Both the position numbers and the translations under genes were made by a program. A stretch of DNA of 22,965 nucleotides from positions 1-22,965 of the forward strand of contig DATNFW010000059.1 in assembly GCA_035606175.1 (NCBI GenBank), in the 5' to 3' direction. The notes under the pieces were generated by a model. The model was not told the DNA's origin. It saw only the letters and a list, made by a program, of their open reading frames with translations, and made no database searches. How positions within the stretch are numbered: position 1 is the first letter of the stretch; the number at the start of each line of letters is the position of its first letter. Source of the stretch: JASHUC01 sp035606175. GTDB taxonomy: Bacteria > Pseudomonadota > Gammaproteobacteria > Steroidobacterales > Steroidobacteraceae. Positions 7,278 to 16,276 of the stretch are shown here, in pieces.

Positions 7278-7667
7278 GTGACCCCTCCTTTCGAGCTCGC
7301 AATGCTCGCCGTGTACTTCGGCGCGGTCCTCACGCTCGTCGCCGTGATGATCGGGCTGTCTTACCTGCTCGGTCCGCGGCGCCTGACGCGCGCAACCGTA
7401 CAACCGTTCGAATCCGGCATGCTGCCGGTCGGCGACGCGCGGCTGAGGTTTCCCGCGCAGTTCTATCTGATCGCCATGATATTCGTCGTGTTCGATCTCG
7501 AGGCGGTCTTCATCTACGCCTGGGCCGTCGCCGCTCGCGAGGTTGGCTGGGCAGGCTACGTCGAGGTCATGGTGTTCATCGCGATACTCGCCGCAGCGCT
7601 CGCCTATCTCTGGCGCGGCGGCGCACTCGACTGGACGCCGGTGCGCAGCCGCCGGCTAAGAGGGTGA
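7278..7667 (+). CDS. nuoA: NADH-quinone oxidoreductase subunit A
   Basis: NuoA is a small three-helix subunit at the junction between the membrane arm and the quinone site of complex I. The 129-residue product has helices near residues 6-29, 61-83 and 90-110. The signature loop PFESGMLPVGDARLRF precedes FYLIAMIFVVFDLEAVFIY, whose acidic residues are conserved in the family. The start is GTG 7278, giving TPPFELAML at the N-terminus; only a weak purine-rich stretch precedes it. It is the first gene of a complete nuo operon and ends 4 nt before nuoB. Length and motifs are normal. Confidence 0.97.
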   Translation: MTPPFELAMLAVYFGAVLTLVAVMIGLSYLLGPRRLTRATVQPFESGMLPVGDARLRFPAQFYLIAMIFVVFDLEAVFIYAWAVAAREVGWAGYVEVMVFIAILAAALAYLWRGGALDWTPVRSRRLRG

Positions 7668-7671
7668 CGGC

Positions 7672-8319
7672 GTGCGCTGGTCGCTCGTCAGCGCGCAAGG
7701 GGCCGGAGGCGCTCAACCGAAGCCATCGTCGGGCGGTACCTTCACCGATGCCGTGCGGCGCAACCTCATCCTCTGCAAGCTCGAGGATCTCGTCGCGTGG
7801 GGCCGCAAGTACTCGCTCTGGCCCTTCAACTTCGGCCTCTCCTGCTGCTATGTGGAGATGGCGACCGCGTTCACGAGCAAATACGACATCGCGCGCTTCG
7901 GCGCCGAGGTGCTGCGAGCGACGCCGCGCGAGTCCGATCTGATCGTGATCTCGGGGACCGTATTCATCAAGATGGCTCCCGTCATCAAATGGCTCTACGA
8001 CCAGATGCTCGAGCCGCGCTGGGTCATCTCCATGGGATCCTGCGCGAACTCGGGCGGCATGTACGACATCTACAGCGTCGTACAGGGCGTCGATAGCTTC
8101 TTGCCCGTCGATGTGTATGTGCCCGGCTGCCCGCCGCGTCCCGATGCGCTCCTGGAAGGGCTCGTGTTGCTGCAACAATCCATCGGCGCCGACCGGCGGC
8201 CGCTCTCCTGGGTGGTCGGCCCGCAAGGCATCGAGCGGGCCCCGCGCCCGAGCCTGCGCGATCTGAAACGCGCGGAGCGCGGGAAGCAAACGGAGTTGCG
8301 GCCTCCGGATAGCGTCTGA
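7672..8319 (+). CDS. nuoB: NADH-quinone oxidoreductase subunit B
   Basis: NuoB holds cluster N2, the [4Fe-4S] centre that passes electrons to quinone. The 215-residue product shows the tandem ligand cysteines C58 and C59 in LSCCYVEM, C124 in GSCANSGGMYD and C153 in PGCPPRPDALLEG, so all four ligands are intact. The N-terminal 25 residues are variable. The C-terminus is a charged extension after the fold. It starts with GTG 7672, 4 nt after the nuoA stop. It acts at the cytoplasmic face, packed against the NuoD part of NuoCD and against NuoI. Confidence 0.98.
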   Translation: MRWSLVSAQGAGGAQPKPSSGGTFTDAVRRNLILCKLEDLVAWGRKYSLWPFNFGLSCCYVEMATAFTSKYDIARFGAEVLRATPRESDLIVISGTVFIKMAPVIKWLYDQMLEPRWVISMGSCANSGGMYDIYSVVQGVDSFLPVDVYVPGCPPRPDALLEGLVLLQQSIGADRRPLSWVVGPQGIERAPRPSLRDLKRAERGKQTELRPPDSV

Positions 8320-8329
8320 CGGAGTCACC

Positions 8330-10108
8330 GTGGCGACTCGCGTCGATACGCACCCCTCGTGCACCGCGCCCGCGCCGATCGTGGCCGAGCTCGCGGAGCG
8401 CTTCGGCTCGGACGCCTTCACCTTGCAGTCCGCGCGCGATGGCGTGCCGACGCTCTGGACGGACCCCGAGCATTTGAAGCCGATGCTCAGGCATGCCAAG
8501 GAGGAGGCGCAGCCCTCCTACCGGATGCTCTACGACCTCACGGCAATCGACGAGCGGCTGCGCACGCATCGCGAGGGTCAGCCGCCGAGCGATCTCACGC
8601 TTGTCTACACGCTCATGTCGTTCGACGGCGGAAGCGATATCCGCTTCAAGCTGCCGCTCCCCGCAGACCGCGCGAACGTCGCGACGATCTGCGATCTCTG
8701 GCCGAACGCGAACTGGTACGAGCGGGAGGCCTGGGACATGTTCGGCATCCGCTTCGCCGGTCATCCGCATTTGAGACGAATTCTGCTGCCGCCGAACTGG
8801 AGCGGCCACCCGCTGCGCAAAGACTCCCCCGCGCGGCGCACCGAGGTCGGACTCTACTCGCTCGATGAGGCCGGCGACCTCGCAGGCGAGGACGCGATGC
8901 GCTTCCGTCCGGAGGACTACGGCCTCGCACGTCACGGCGACTCGTCCGATTTCATGTTCCTCAACCTCGGCCCGAATCATCCGAGCGTGCACGGCGTATT
9001 CCGCATCGTCCTGCAGCTCGAGGGAGAGGAGATCGTCGATGCGGTGCCGGACATCGGTTTCCATCATCGTGGGGCCGAGAAGATGGACGAGCGCCATTCC
9101 TGGCACACCTACATCCCGTACACCGACCGCGTCGACTATCTCGGTGGCGTGATGAACAATTTTCCGTACGTCCTGGCGGTCGAGCGACTCGCCGGCATCG
9201 AGGTGCCTCCGCGAGCGCGGGTGATCCGCATCCTGCTCGCGGAGCTCTTCCGTATCGCGAGCCACCTCGTCTTCTACGGCACGATGGCTCAGGACCTGGG
9301 GCAGCTCTCCCCGGTCTTCTACATGTTTACCGACCGCGAGCGCGTCTTCGAGATCATGGAGGCGATCTGCGGCTTTCGCATGCATCCGGCGTTCTTCCGG
9401 ATCGGCGGTGTCGCGCTGGACTTGCCGCAGGGCTGGGACCGGATGGTCCGCGATTTCCTCGCCTATTTGCCCAAGCGGCTCGACGAGTACGAAGCGCTCG
9501 TCATGAAGAACCGCATTTTCAAAGAGCGCACGCAGGGCGTCGGCACATTTTCAACGGCCGATGCGCTCGAGTGGGGCATCACCGGGCCGCAGCTGCGGGC
9601 GACGGGCTTCGCTTGGGATTACCGCAAGGCGCGTCCCTACGGCGGCTACGACGAGCTGGAGTTCGACGTGCCGACGGGGCGGCACGGGGACTGCTACGAC
9701 CGGGTCGCCGTGCGCGTGGAGGAGATGCGGCAAAGCTTGCGGATCATCGGCCAGTGTGTCGAGAACATGCCCGGCGGCTCTTACAAGTCGCTCAACCCGC
9801 TCGCCACCCCGCCGCTCAAGGAGCGGACGATGCACGACATCGAAACGCTCATCACCCATTTCCTCTCCGTGAGCTGGGGACCCGTCGTACCGCCGGGCGA
9901 AGTGTGCATCAGTATCGAAGCTACGAAGGGCATCAACGGCTACTACCTCGTGAGCGATGGCGGCACAATGTCTTATCGCACGCGCATCCGCACGCCCTCC
10001 TTCCCGCATCTGCAGATGATCCCGTTCCTCGCGCGCGGTGTGCTGATCGCGGACCTCATCGCGATCATCGGCAGCATCGACTTCGTCATGGCGGATGTCG
10101 ACCGGTGA
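8330..10108 (+). CDS. nuoC: Fused NADH-quinone oxidoreductase subunits C and D
   Basis: This 592-residue protein fuses NuoC (about residues 1-195; signature WYEREAWDMFGIRFAGHPHL) to NuoD (about 205-592). NuoD forms much of the quinone cavity. Visible motifs are NLGPNHPSVHGVFR, HHRGAEKMDERHSW with YTDRVDYLGG, FRMHPAFFRIGGVA, and the C-terminal IEATKGINGYYLVSDG and RTPSFPHLQ. The nuoCD fusion is known from E. coli and relatives and supports a gammaproteobacterial-type operon. GTG 8330 has GGAG at 8321-8324, 5 nt upstream. The stop TGA overlaps the nuoE GTG start by 4 nt. There is no sign of a frameshift at the C/D boundary. The gene is usually called nuoC or nuoCD. Confidence 0.98.
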   Translation: MATRVDTHPSCTAPAPIVAELAERFGSDAFTLQSARDGVPTLWTDPEHLKPMLRHAKEEAQPSYRMLYDLTAIDERLRTHREGQPPSDLTLVYTLMSFDGGSDIRFKLPLPADRANVATICDLWPNANWYEREAWDMFGIRFAGHPHLRRILLPPNWSGHPLRKDSPARRTEVGLYSLDEAGDLAGEDAMRFRPEDYGLARHGDSSDFMFLNLGPNHPSVHGVFRIVLQLEGEEIVDAVPDIGFHHRGAEKMDERHSWHTYIPYTDRVDYLGGVMNNFPYVLAVERLAGIEVPPRARVIRILLAELFRIASHLVFYGTMAQDLGQLSPVFYMFTDRERVFEIMEAICGFRMHPAFFRIGGVALDLPQGWDRMVRDFLAYLPKRLDEYEALVMKNRIFKERTQGVGTFSTADALEWGITGPQLRATGFAWDYRKARPYGGYDELEFDVPTGRHGDCYDRVAVRVEEMRQSLRIIGQCVENMPGGSYKSLNPLATPPLKERTMHDIETLITHFLSVSWGPVVPPGEVCISIEATKGINGYYLVSDGGTMSYRTRIRTPSFPHLQMIPFLARGVLIADLIAIIGSIDFVMADVDR

Positions 10109-10632
10109 GCGAGCCGCAATCGAATCCGGCGACGAGCCCCGATCGCGAGCGGCACGCGGCGACCGCCGGCCTCGAGCCCGACGAGCGCGAGGAGCTCGTG
10201 CAGCTCACGCATCGCTACCGGGACCGCCGCGCCGCCTGCATCGAGGCTCTCAAACTCGTGCAACGCCGGCATCGCTGGGTCTCCGACGAGCGGCTTGCCG
10301 AGCTCGCGGAGCTTCTCGGCATGACGCGCGAGGAGCTCGACGGGGTCGCGACGTTCTACAACCTCGTTTTCCGCCGCCCCGTAGGGCGTCACGTGATTCT
10401 CATTTGCGACAGCGTCTCCTGCTGGATCGCCGGGCACGATGCGCTGCTCGGGCATCTCGAGCGCCGGCTCGGTATTTCCCCCGGGGGCACAACGCCCGAC
10501 GAGCGCTTCACGCTTCTGCCGATCGTCTGCCTCGGGCATTGCGACCATGCGCCGGCAATGATGATCGATGCCGATCTGCACGGTGACGTCGATCCTGCGC
10601 GCATCGATTCGCTGCTCGAGAGCTATCGCTGA
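10105..10632 (+). CDS. nuoE: NADH-quinone oxidoreductase subunit E
   Basis: NuoE is a peripheral-arm subunit that carries the [2Fe-2S] cluster N1a. The product is 175 residues, near the E. coli length (166). The ligand cysteines are C101 and C106 in CDSVSC, and C142 and C146 in CLGHC. An N-terminal helical domain (LVQLTHRYRDRRAACIEALK) and GVATFYNLVFRRPVGRH are family hallmarks. It starts with GTG 10105 in a GTGA overlap with nuoCD, indicating translational coupling. It pairs with NuoF in the NADH dehydrogenase module. Confidence 0.97.
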   Translation: MSEPQSNPATSPDRERHAATAGLEPDEREELVQLTHRYRDRRAACIEALKLVQRRHRWVSDERLAELAELLGMTREELDGVATFYNLVFRRPVGRHVILICDSVSCWIAGHDALLGHLERRLGISPGGTTPDERFTLLPIVCLGHCDHAPAMMIDADLHGDVDPARIDSLLESYR

Positions 10633-10637
10633 GCCGG

Positions 10638-11948
10638 ATGCCGGGACTCGAGATGGCGACTCCGCACCCGACCGATAGACCCCTCACCCACAACATCCGT
10701 CCGGGCGAGCCGCCGCTCGATCTCGCGGGCTACGAGCGCGCAGGCGGCTATCAGGGATTGCGCAAGGCGCTGAAGACGCTCGCGCCGACCGACGTGATGC
10801 AGGCGGTCACGGACGCGAAGCTGCGCGGCCGCGGCGGTGCGGGCTTTCCCACGGGCAACAAATGGAGCTTCGTGCCGCGCGGCAAAGATGCGCCGCACCC
10901 GCGCTATCTCATCGTCAACGCCGATGAGATGGAGCCCGGCACGTTCAAGGACCGCCTCCTGCTCGAGGGCGATCCGCATCAGATGATCGAGGGCGCGATC
11001 GTATCCGCGTACGCGATCGAGGCCGAGATCGCTTACATCTTCGTGCGCGGCGAGTACACGCTCGCGATCGAGCGCCTCGAGCGCGCCGCGGCCGAGGCCG
11101 CCGAGCGCGGCTATCTCGGACGGAACATCCTCGGAACCGCGTTCAGCCTCGAGCTGCACGTGCACTCGAGCGCGGGGCGGTACATCTGCGGGGAGGAGAC
11201 TGCGCTTCTCACCTCGCTCGAGGGCCAGCGCGCCATTCCGCGCGCGAAACCACCCTACCCTCAAGCGGCCGGTGTCTGGGGCAGGCCGAGCGTCGTCAAC
11301 AACGTCGAGACGCTTTGCAACGTGCCGCACATCGTGTGTCACGGCGCGGAATGGTTCCGAGGTTTGAGCCGTGGCCTCGATGCCGGAACCAAGATCTACG
11401 GCGCGAGCGGCCGCGTGAAGCGCCCCGGGGCGTGGGAGCTGCCGATGGGCACGCCGCTCGGGGAGCTGCTCGAGGAGCACGCGGGCGGGATGTGTGAAGG
11501 GTTCCGGCTCCGCGCGCTGCTGCCCGGCGGGGCTTCGACGGGATTTCTCACGCCGGAGCATCTCGATGTGGCGATGGACTTCTCTTCGGTCGAGAAGGTC
11601 GGCAGCCGCCTCGGCACGGGCGCGCTGATCGTGCTCGACGATCGCACCTGCCCGATCGGCATGCTGCGCAATCTCGAGCACTTCTTCGCGCAGGAGTCGT
11701 GCGGCTGGTGCACGCCGTGCCGGGACGGTCTGCCGTGGGTCGAGCGGCTGCTCGCCGCGATCGAGGCCGGCGAGGGAGAGCTTCGTGATCTCGAGATCCT
11801 GGAGATGCACACGCAGTTCCTCGGAATGGGCAAGACGTTCTGCGCGCATGCGCCGGGCGCGATGGCGCCCCTCGAGACGGGACTCAAATATTTCCGGGAG
11901 GATTTCGAGCGCCATATCGCGCAGAAGGGCTGCCCATGGCGACACTGA
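10638..11948 (+). CDS. nuoF: NADH-quinone oxidoreductase subunit F (NADH/FMN-binding)
   Basis: NuoF oxidises NADH through FMN and passes electrons to cluster N3. The product is up to 436 residues. Binding motifs are RGRGGAGFPTGNKW for NADH and NADEMEPGTFKDR plus GRYICGEETAL around FMN. The N3 [4Fe-4S] ligands are C355, C358 and C361 in ESCGWCTPCRDG, and C402 in KTFCAHAPG. Two in-frame ATGs are possible. 10638 gives a 5-nt gap after nuoE, and 10653 has GGGA 6 nt upstream; I list the longer form, and the difference is five residues. A 37-nt gap to nuoG is the longest junction in the operon. Confidence 0.97.
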   Translation: MPGLEMATPHPTDRPLTHNIRPGEPPLDLAGYERAGGYQGLRKALKTLAPTDVMQAVTDAKLRGRGGAGFPTGNKWSFVPRGKDAPHPRYLIVNADEMEPGTFKDRLLLEGDPHQMIEGAIVSAYAIEAEIAYIFVRGEYTLAIERLERAAAEAAERGYLGRNILGTAFSLELHVHSSAGRYICGEETALLTSLEGQRAIPRAKPPYPQAAGVWGRPSVVNNVETLCNVPHIVCHGAEWFRGLSRGLDAGTKIYGASGRVKRPGAWELPMGTPLGELLEEHAGGMCEGFRLRALLPGGASTGFLTPEHLDVAMDFSSVEKVGSRLGTGALIVLDDRTCPIGMLRNLEHFFAQESCGWCTPCRDGLPWVERLLAAIEAGEGELRDLEILEMHTQFLGMGKTFCAHAPGAMAPLETGLKYFREDFERHIAQKGCPWRH

Positions 11949-11989
11949 TCGCTCGGCGAAAGTCGGCGGTCGCGCGGCGAGGCCGATGA
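11936..11989 (+). CDS. Possible 17-codon coupling ORF between nuoF and nuoG
   Basis: An ATG at 11936, inside the last codons of nuoF and in a different frame, opens a 17-codon reading frame. It ends at TGA 11987-11989, overlapping the nuoG ATG (11986) as ATGA. AAGG at 11925-11928 lies 7 nt before this ATG. The peptide is basic and has no recognisable family. It may bring ribosomes across the nuoF-nuoG gap so that nuoG starts by coupling, because nuoG itself has only GAGG 3 nt from its start. This is inference and could be chance. Confidence 0.2.
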   Translation: MATLIARRKSAVARRGR

Positions 11990-14784
11990 CGACTCTGCAC
12001 ATCGACGGGCGCGAGTACGAGGCGCACGAGAAGGACAACCTGCTGCACGCGTGTCTGTCGCTCGGCCTCGACGTGCCCTACTTCTGCTGGCACCCGGCCC
12101 TCGGCTCGGTCGGGGCGTGCCGGCAATGTGCCGTCAAACAGTTTCGCGACGAGAAGGACTCCCAGGGCAGGCTCGTGATGGCCTGCATGACACCCGCAGC
12201 CGACGGCGCGCGCGTCTCGATTCAGGACCCCGAGGCGAAGGCATTCCGCGCGAGCGTGATCGAGTGGCTCATGACCAACCACCCGCACGACTGTCCGGTC
12301 TGTGAGGAGGGCGGGGAGTGCCATCTGCAGGACATGACCGTGCTCACGGGGCATGCCTACCGTCGCTACCGCTTCGGGAAGCGCACGCACCGCAATCAAT
12401 ACCTCGGCCCCTTCGTGAAGCACGAGATGAACCGCTGCATCGCCTGCTATCGCTGTGTGCGCTTCTATCGCGACTATGCGGGCGGGCGCGACCTCGATGT
12501 CTTCGGCGCACACAACCATGTCTACTTCGGGCGCGAGTCCGACGGAGTGCTCGAGAGCGATTTCAGCGGGAATCTCGTCGAGGTGTGCCCCACCGGTGTC
12601 TTCACGGACCGCACGCTCTCCGCCCGCTACACGCGCAAGTGGGATCTGCAGAGCGCGCCCTCCGTGTGCGTTCATTGCGGACTCGGCTGCAATACTTTGG
12701 CAAACGCGCGCTACGGAGAAGTCCGCCGCATCCTCAACCGTTACCACGGCGAGCTGAACGGCTACTTTCTCTGCGATCGTGGCCGCTACGGCTACGACTT
12801 CGTGAATGGCCCGGCTCGTATTCGCACGCCCCTCGAGGCCCCGCGTGTGAACAAGGGCCCTACCGCCGCTCAGCCCCTGGCACGACAGGCCGCGCTCGCG
12901 CGCGCCGTGGCAATCCTCCGCGAGGGCGATGCGATCGGCGTCGGGTCCCCGCGCGCATCGCTCGAGTCGAATTTCGCGCTGCGTGAGCTCGTCGGTCGGG
13001 AGCGCTTCCACCTCGGCATCTCCGACCGCGACGACCGCCTGCTCGCGGCGATTCTCGAGTCGCTGCGCAACGGCCCCGCACCCGCTGCAACGTTGCGCGA
13101 GGCCGAGGAGTCCGACGCGGTGCTGATTCTCGGGGAGGATGTACCCGCGACGGCCCCGCGGCTTGCGCTTGCGCTGCGCCAGATGGTGCGCCGTGCAGGC
13201 TTCGCGCGCGCCGAGCATCTGAAGGTGCCGCTGTGGCAGGACGCTGCCGTGCGCGATGTCGGCCGCGGCATCAAGAGTCCGCTCCTCATCGCGACACCCG
13301 CTGCGACGCGGCTCGATGAGCTCGCAACACTCACCGTGCGCGCCGCACCGGATGACATCGCGCGACTCGGATTCGCGGTGGCGCACGCGCTCTGTGGCGC
13401 TGCTGCGGCCGCCGCAGACCTCGATGAAGCCGCACGCGAACGGGCGTCGCGGATCGCCGAGCAGCTCTCAGGGGCACACCGCGCGGTGATCGTCGCGGGT
13501 ACGAGCCTCGGCTCCGAGGCCCTCATCCGGACTGCGGCGAGCATCGCGCGAGCACTGCGCGGCCGCGGATGCGACGCCCGTCTGCTTTTCATCGTACCGG
13601 AGTGCAACAGCATCGGTACGGCCCTGCTCGGGGGAGAGCCGCTCGCGGCTGCGCTCGATGCGCTGCGCGAGGGCAGAGCGCGGACGCTCGTCGTTCTCGA
13701 GAACGATCTCTACCGGCGCGCGGAGCGAGGGGCGGTGAACGCGGCGCTCGAGGCGGCGCGCCATGTGATCGCGATCGATCACACGCTCAACGAGACCGTG
13801 CACCACGCCGAGCTGGTGTTTCCCGCAGCGACTTTCGCGGAATCGAGCGGGACGCTCGTGAGCAGCGAGGGGCGCGCGCAGCGGTTCTTCCAAGTGCTTT
13901 CTCCTCGAGGCGAGGTGTCCGCGGGCTGGCGCTGGCTCAACGAGCTCGCGCGAGCGGCTGCAATCGAGCCGGTCCGCACGGGCACCGCGAGTGCAACCCT
14001 CAAACGCTGGCGGTCGCTCGATGAGGCGATCGCGGCGCTCGGTCGCGCCTGCCCGCAGCTCGCGGCGATAGGCGATGCCGCACCGTCGGCAGCTTTCCGC
14101 GTGAGCGGCGAGCGCGTGGCGAGCGCGCCAGCGCGTGAGAGCGGGCGCACGTCCGAGCATGCGGATCGGAGCGTGTTCGAGCCCCCACCGCCGCCGCAGC
14201 CCGATGCGCCTTACACCGGCTCGATGGAGGGCTACTACGGTGTCATGCCGGGGGCGCTCTATCCGTTCTACTGGGCGCCTTCCTGGAACTCGGTCCAGTC
14301 GCTCAACAAATTCCAGCAGGAAGTCGGCGGACCTCTGCGCGGCGGGAACCCGGGCGTGCGGTTGATCGAGCCGCCCGATGGGACGAGGAGCGCCAGCGAG
14401 GCTCGCGACGGATGCGGCGAAGACAGCCACGATCGCGACATCCCGCATCCGTTCGAGCCGCGCGAGGGGCTCTGGCTGGTCGTGCCGCAGTATCACGTTT
14501 TCGGAAGCGAGGAGCTTTCCGCACTCGCGCCGGCAATCGCCGAGCGCATCGCCGGCCCGACTCTCGCGCTGCATCCCGAGGATGCCGCCGTGCTCGGGGT
14601 GCGCTCCCAGGAACCCCTGGAGCTGGTGCTCGACGGCGCCACGCATCGCGCGCTCGCGCAGCTGCATCCCGAGCTCCCGCGAGGCGTCGCGGCTTTGAGC
14701 GCCGGCTTGCCCGGTCTGCCTGCATTCGAGCTGCCGGCGTGGCTCCCCTTGCGCCGAGTCGCGTCCGCGGAGCCGCCCCGATGA
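11986..14784 (+). CDS. nuoG: NADH-quinone oxidoreductase subunit G
   Basis: NuoG is the largest peripheral-arm subunit and holds several iron-sulfur clusters. The product is 932 residues. The N-terminal [2Fe-2S] ligands C34, C45, C48 and C67 sit at the same numbers as in E. coli. HPHDCPVCEEGGECHLQD and MNRCIACYRCVRF hold the next two clusters. The extra N7 cluster ligands C228, C231, C235 and C263 are all present, again with E. coli numbering. A molybdopterin oxidoreductase-like domain without cofactor follows. The tail (about residues 735-932) includes Pro-rich PPPPPQP, then GYYGVMPGALYPFYWAPSWNS and GGPLRGGNPGVRL. The start at ATG 11986 gives MTTLHIDGREYE, which aligns with E. coli NuoG; open frame further upstream overlaps nuoF. 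The stop overlaps nuoH by 4 nt. Confidence 0.97.
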   Translation: MTTLHIDGREYEAHEKDNLLHACLSLGLDVPYFCWHPALGSVGACRQCAVKQFRDEKDSQGRLVMACMTPAADGARVSIQDPEAKAFRASVIEWLMTNHPHDCPVCEEGGECHLQDMTVLTGHAYRRYRFGKRTHRNQYLGPFVKHEMNRCIACYRCVRFYRDYAGGRDLDVFGAHNHVYFGRESDGVLESDFSGNLVEVCPTGVFTDRTLSARYTRKWDLQSAPSVCVHCGLGCNTLANARYGEVRRILNRYHGELNGYFLCDRGRYGYDFVNGPARIRTPLEAPRVNKGPTAAQPLARQAALARAVAILREGDAIGVGSPRASLESNFALRELVGRERFHLGISDRDDRLLAAILESLRNGPAPAATLREAEESDAVLILGEDVPATAPRLALALRQMVRRAGFARAEHLKVPLWQDAAVRDVGRGIKSPLLIATPAATRLDELATLTVRAAPDDIARLGFAVAHALCGAAAAAADLDEAARERASRIAEQLSGAHRAVIVAGTSLGSEALIRTAASIARALRGRGCDARLLFIVPECNSIGTALLGGEPLAAALDALREGRARTLVVLENDLYRRAERGAVNAALEAARHVIAIDHTLNETVHHAELVFPAATFAESSGTLVSSEGRAQRFFQVLSPRGEVSAGWRWLNELARAAAIEPVRTGTASATLKRWRSLDEAIAALGRACPQLAAIGDAAPSAAFRVSGERVASAPARESGRTSEHADRSVFEPPPPPQPDAPYTGSMEGYYGVMPGALYPFYWAPSWNSVQSLNKFQQEVGGPLRGGNPGVRLIEPPDGTRSASEARDGCGEDSHDRDIPHPFEPREGLWLVVPQYHVFGSEELSALAPAIAERIAGPTLALHPEDAAVLGVRSQEPLELVLDGATHRALAQLHPELPRGVAALSAGLPGLPAFELPAWLPLRRVASAEPPR

Positions 14785-15743
14785 GCCCCCTCGCCGCGGG
14801 CCTCGCAAACGTGTTCGGCATTCTAGTCGCACTGCTGCTGCTCGCGGCCGAGCTCACCTGGGTCGAGCGCCGGCTGCTCGGATTCTGGCAGGACCGCTAC
14901 GGCCCGAACCGCGCGGGCCCGTTCGGCATGCTTCAGATCGTCGCCGACATGATCAAGATCCTCTTCAAGCAGGACTGGGTGCCGCCTTTCTCCGACCGCT
15001 CCGCCTTCGTGATCGCGCCCATGATCGTGATGGTGACGCTCTTTCTCGCGTTCGCCGTCGTGCCCATTGCGCCGGCAATCGGCGTCGCGAGCCATCTCGA
15101 TGTGGGACTGCTCTTCTTTCTCGCAATGAGCGCGCTCGCGGTCTACAGCGTCGTGCTCGCCGGCTGGGCTTCCAATAGCAAGTACTCGCTGCTCGGCGGC
15201 ATGCGCGCCGCGGCGCAGATGCTCAGCTACGAGGTCTTCATGGGTCTTGCGCTCATGGGCGTCGTCGTGCTCGCCGGCACCTTCGATCTCGCCGCCATCG
15301 TGCGCGCCCAGCGCGGCCTGTGGTTCATCGGACCGCAATTCGTCGGCTTCGTGATCTTCGTCGTCGCCGGCATCGCCGAGACGCACCGCCTTCCGTTCGA
15401 TCTGCCGGAGGGAGAGAACGAGCTCGGCGCCGGATTCCACACGGAGTACTCGAGCATGAAGTTCGGCATGTTCTTCGTCGGCGAGTACGCGGGCATCGTG
15501 CTCGTCTCCGCGCTCATCGCGACGCTCTATCTCGGCGGCTGGCAAGGCCCGCTCCTGCCGCCGATTCTGTGGTTCCTCATCAAGACGTTCTTCTTCGTCG
15601 GCTTTTTCATTCTGCTGCGTGCGGCTCTGCCGCGGCCGCGCTACGACCAGCTCATGGCCTACGGATGGAAGGTGATGCTGCCGCTCGCCCTCATCAATCT
15701 CGCCGTAACCGGCGCCGTCGTCGTGGCGCGCGCTGCGCACTGA
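14781..15743 (+). CDS. nuoH: NADH-quinone oxidoreductase subunit H
   Basis: NuoH is the eight-helix membrane subunit that closes the quinone chamber and links quinone reduction to proton pumping. The 320-residue product carries WVERRLLGFWQDRYGPNRAG in the first cytoplasmic loop. It also has GWASNSKYSLLGGMRAAAQ, the acidic AETHRLPFDLPEGENELGAG loop and TEYSSMKFGMFFVGEY. These are all diagnostic for the family. It starts with ATG 14781 overlapping the nuoG stop. The length is normal and no disruption is seen. Confidence 0.98.
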   Translation: MSPLAAGLANVFGILVALLLLAAELTWVERRLLGFWQDRYGPNRAGPFGMLQIVADMIKILFKQDWVPPFSDRSAFVIAPMIVMVTLFLAFAVVPIAPAIGVASHLDVGLLFFLAMSALAVYSVVLAGWASNSKYSLLGGMRAAAQMLSYEVFMGLALMGVVVLAGTFDLAAIVRAQRGLWFIGPQFVGFVIFVVAGIAETHRLPFDLPEGENELGAGFHTEYSSMKFGMFFVGEYAGIVLVSALIATLYLGGWQGPLLPPILWFLIKTFFFVGFFILLRAALPRPRYDQLMAYGWKVMLPLALINLAVTGAVVVARAAH

Positions 15744-15763
15744 GAGAGCGTGGAGAGCCCATC

Positions 15764-16276
15764 ATGCTGAGTGCACTCAGAACGCTGTGGTTCACGTTCC
15801 TGCACCTCTTCCGGCGGCGGGAGACGATCCTCTACCCGGAGCAGAAGCCCTACCTCGCACCCCGCTACCGGGGCCGCATCGTGCTCACGCGCGATCCGGA
15901 CGGCGAGGAGCGCTGTGTCTCCTGCTATCTCTGCTCGGTCGCCTGCCCCGTCGATTGCATCTCCCTGCAGAAGACCGAGGAGAACGGCCGCTGGTATCCG
16001 GCCTTCTTTCGCATCAACTTCTCGCGCTGCATCTTTTGCGGCTACTGCGAGGAGGCGTGCCCGACCTACGCCATCCAGCTCACGCCCGATTTCGAGATGT
16101 CCGAGTACGAGCGTCCGAACCTCGTCTACGAGAAGGAGGATCTGCTGATCAGCGGCACGGGCAAGTATCCCGGTTACAGCTTCTACCGTGTCGCAGGGCT
16201 CGCCATCCCGGGCAAGGACAAGGGAGAGGCTGAGCGCGAGGAGCCGCCGGTCGATCTGAAGGGCCTGCTGCCTTGA
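15764..16276 (+). CDS. nuoI: NADH-quinone oxidoreductase subunit I
   Basis: NuoI is a ferredoxin-like subunit carrying clusters N6a and N6b between NuoG and NuoB. The 170-residue product has an N-terminal amphipathic helix (LRTLWFTFLHLFRRRETILYP) that lies on the membrane. Two CxxCxxCxxxCP motifs are at C51/C54/C57/C61 and C89/C92/C95/C99. The C-terminal MSEYERPNLVYEKEDLL is typical. The start at ATG 15764 has GGAG 8 nt upstream (15752-15755), one of the better ribosome sites in the operon. Its stop overlaps the nuoJ TTG start. Confidence 0.98.
   Translation: MLSALRTLWFTFLHLFRRRETILYPEQKPYLAPRYRGRIVLTRDPDGEERCVSCYLCSVACPVDCISLQKTEENGRWYPAFFRINFSRCIFCGYCEEACPTYAIQLTPDFEMSEYERPNLVYEKEDLLISGTGKYPGYSFYRVAGLAIPGKDKGEAEREEPPVDLKGLLP

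Noticed and set aside
8024..9385. 453-codon minus-strand frame opposite nuoB and nuoCD
   Set aside because: It is a shadow of well-supported genes without its own ribosome site or domain.
8330..10108. nuoC-nuoD fusion considered as a novelty
   Set aside because: The CD fusion is well known in E. coli-type complex I operons, so it is a lineage marker rather than a new feature.
11884..13386. 500-codon minus-strand frame opposite nuoG
   Set aside because: It is a codon-bias shadow of nuoG with no recognisable domain.
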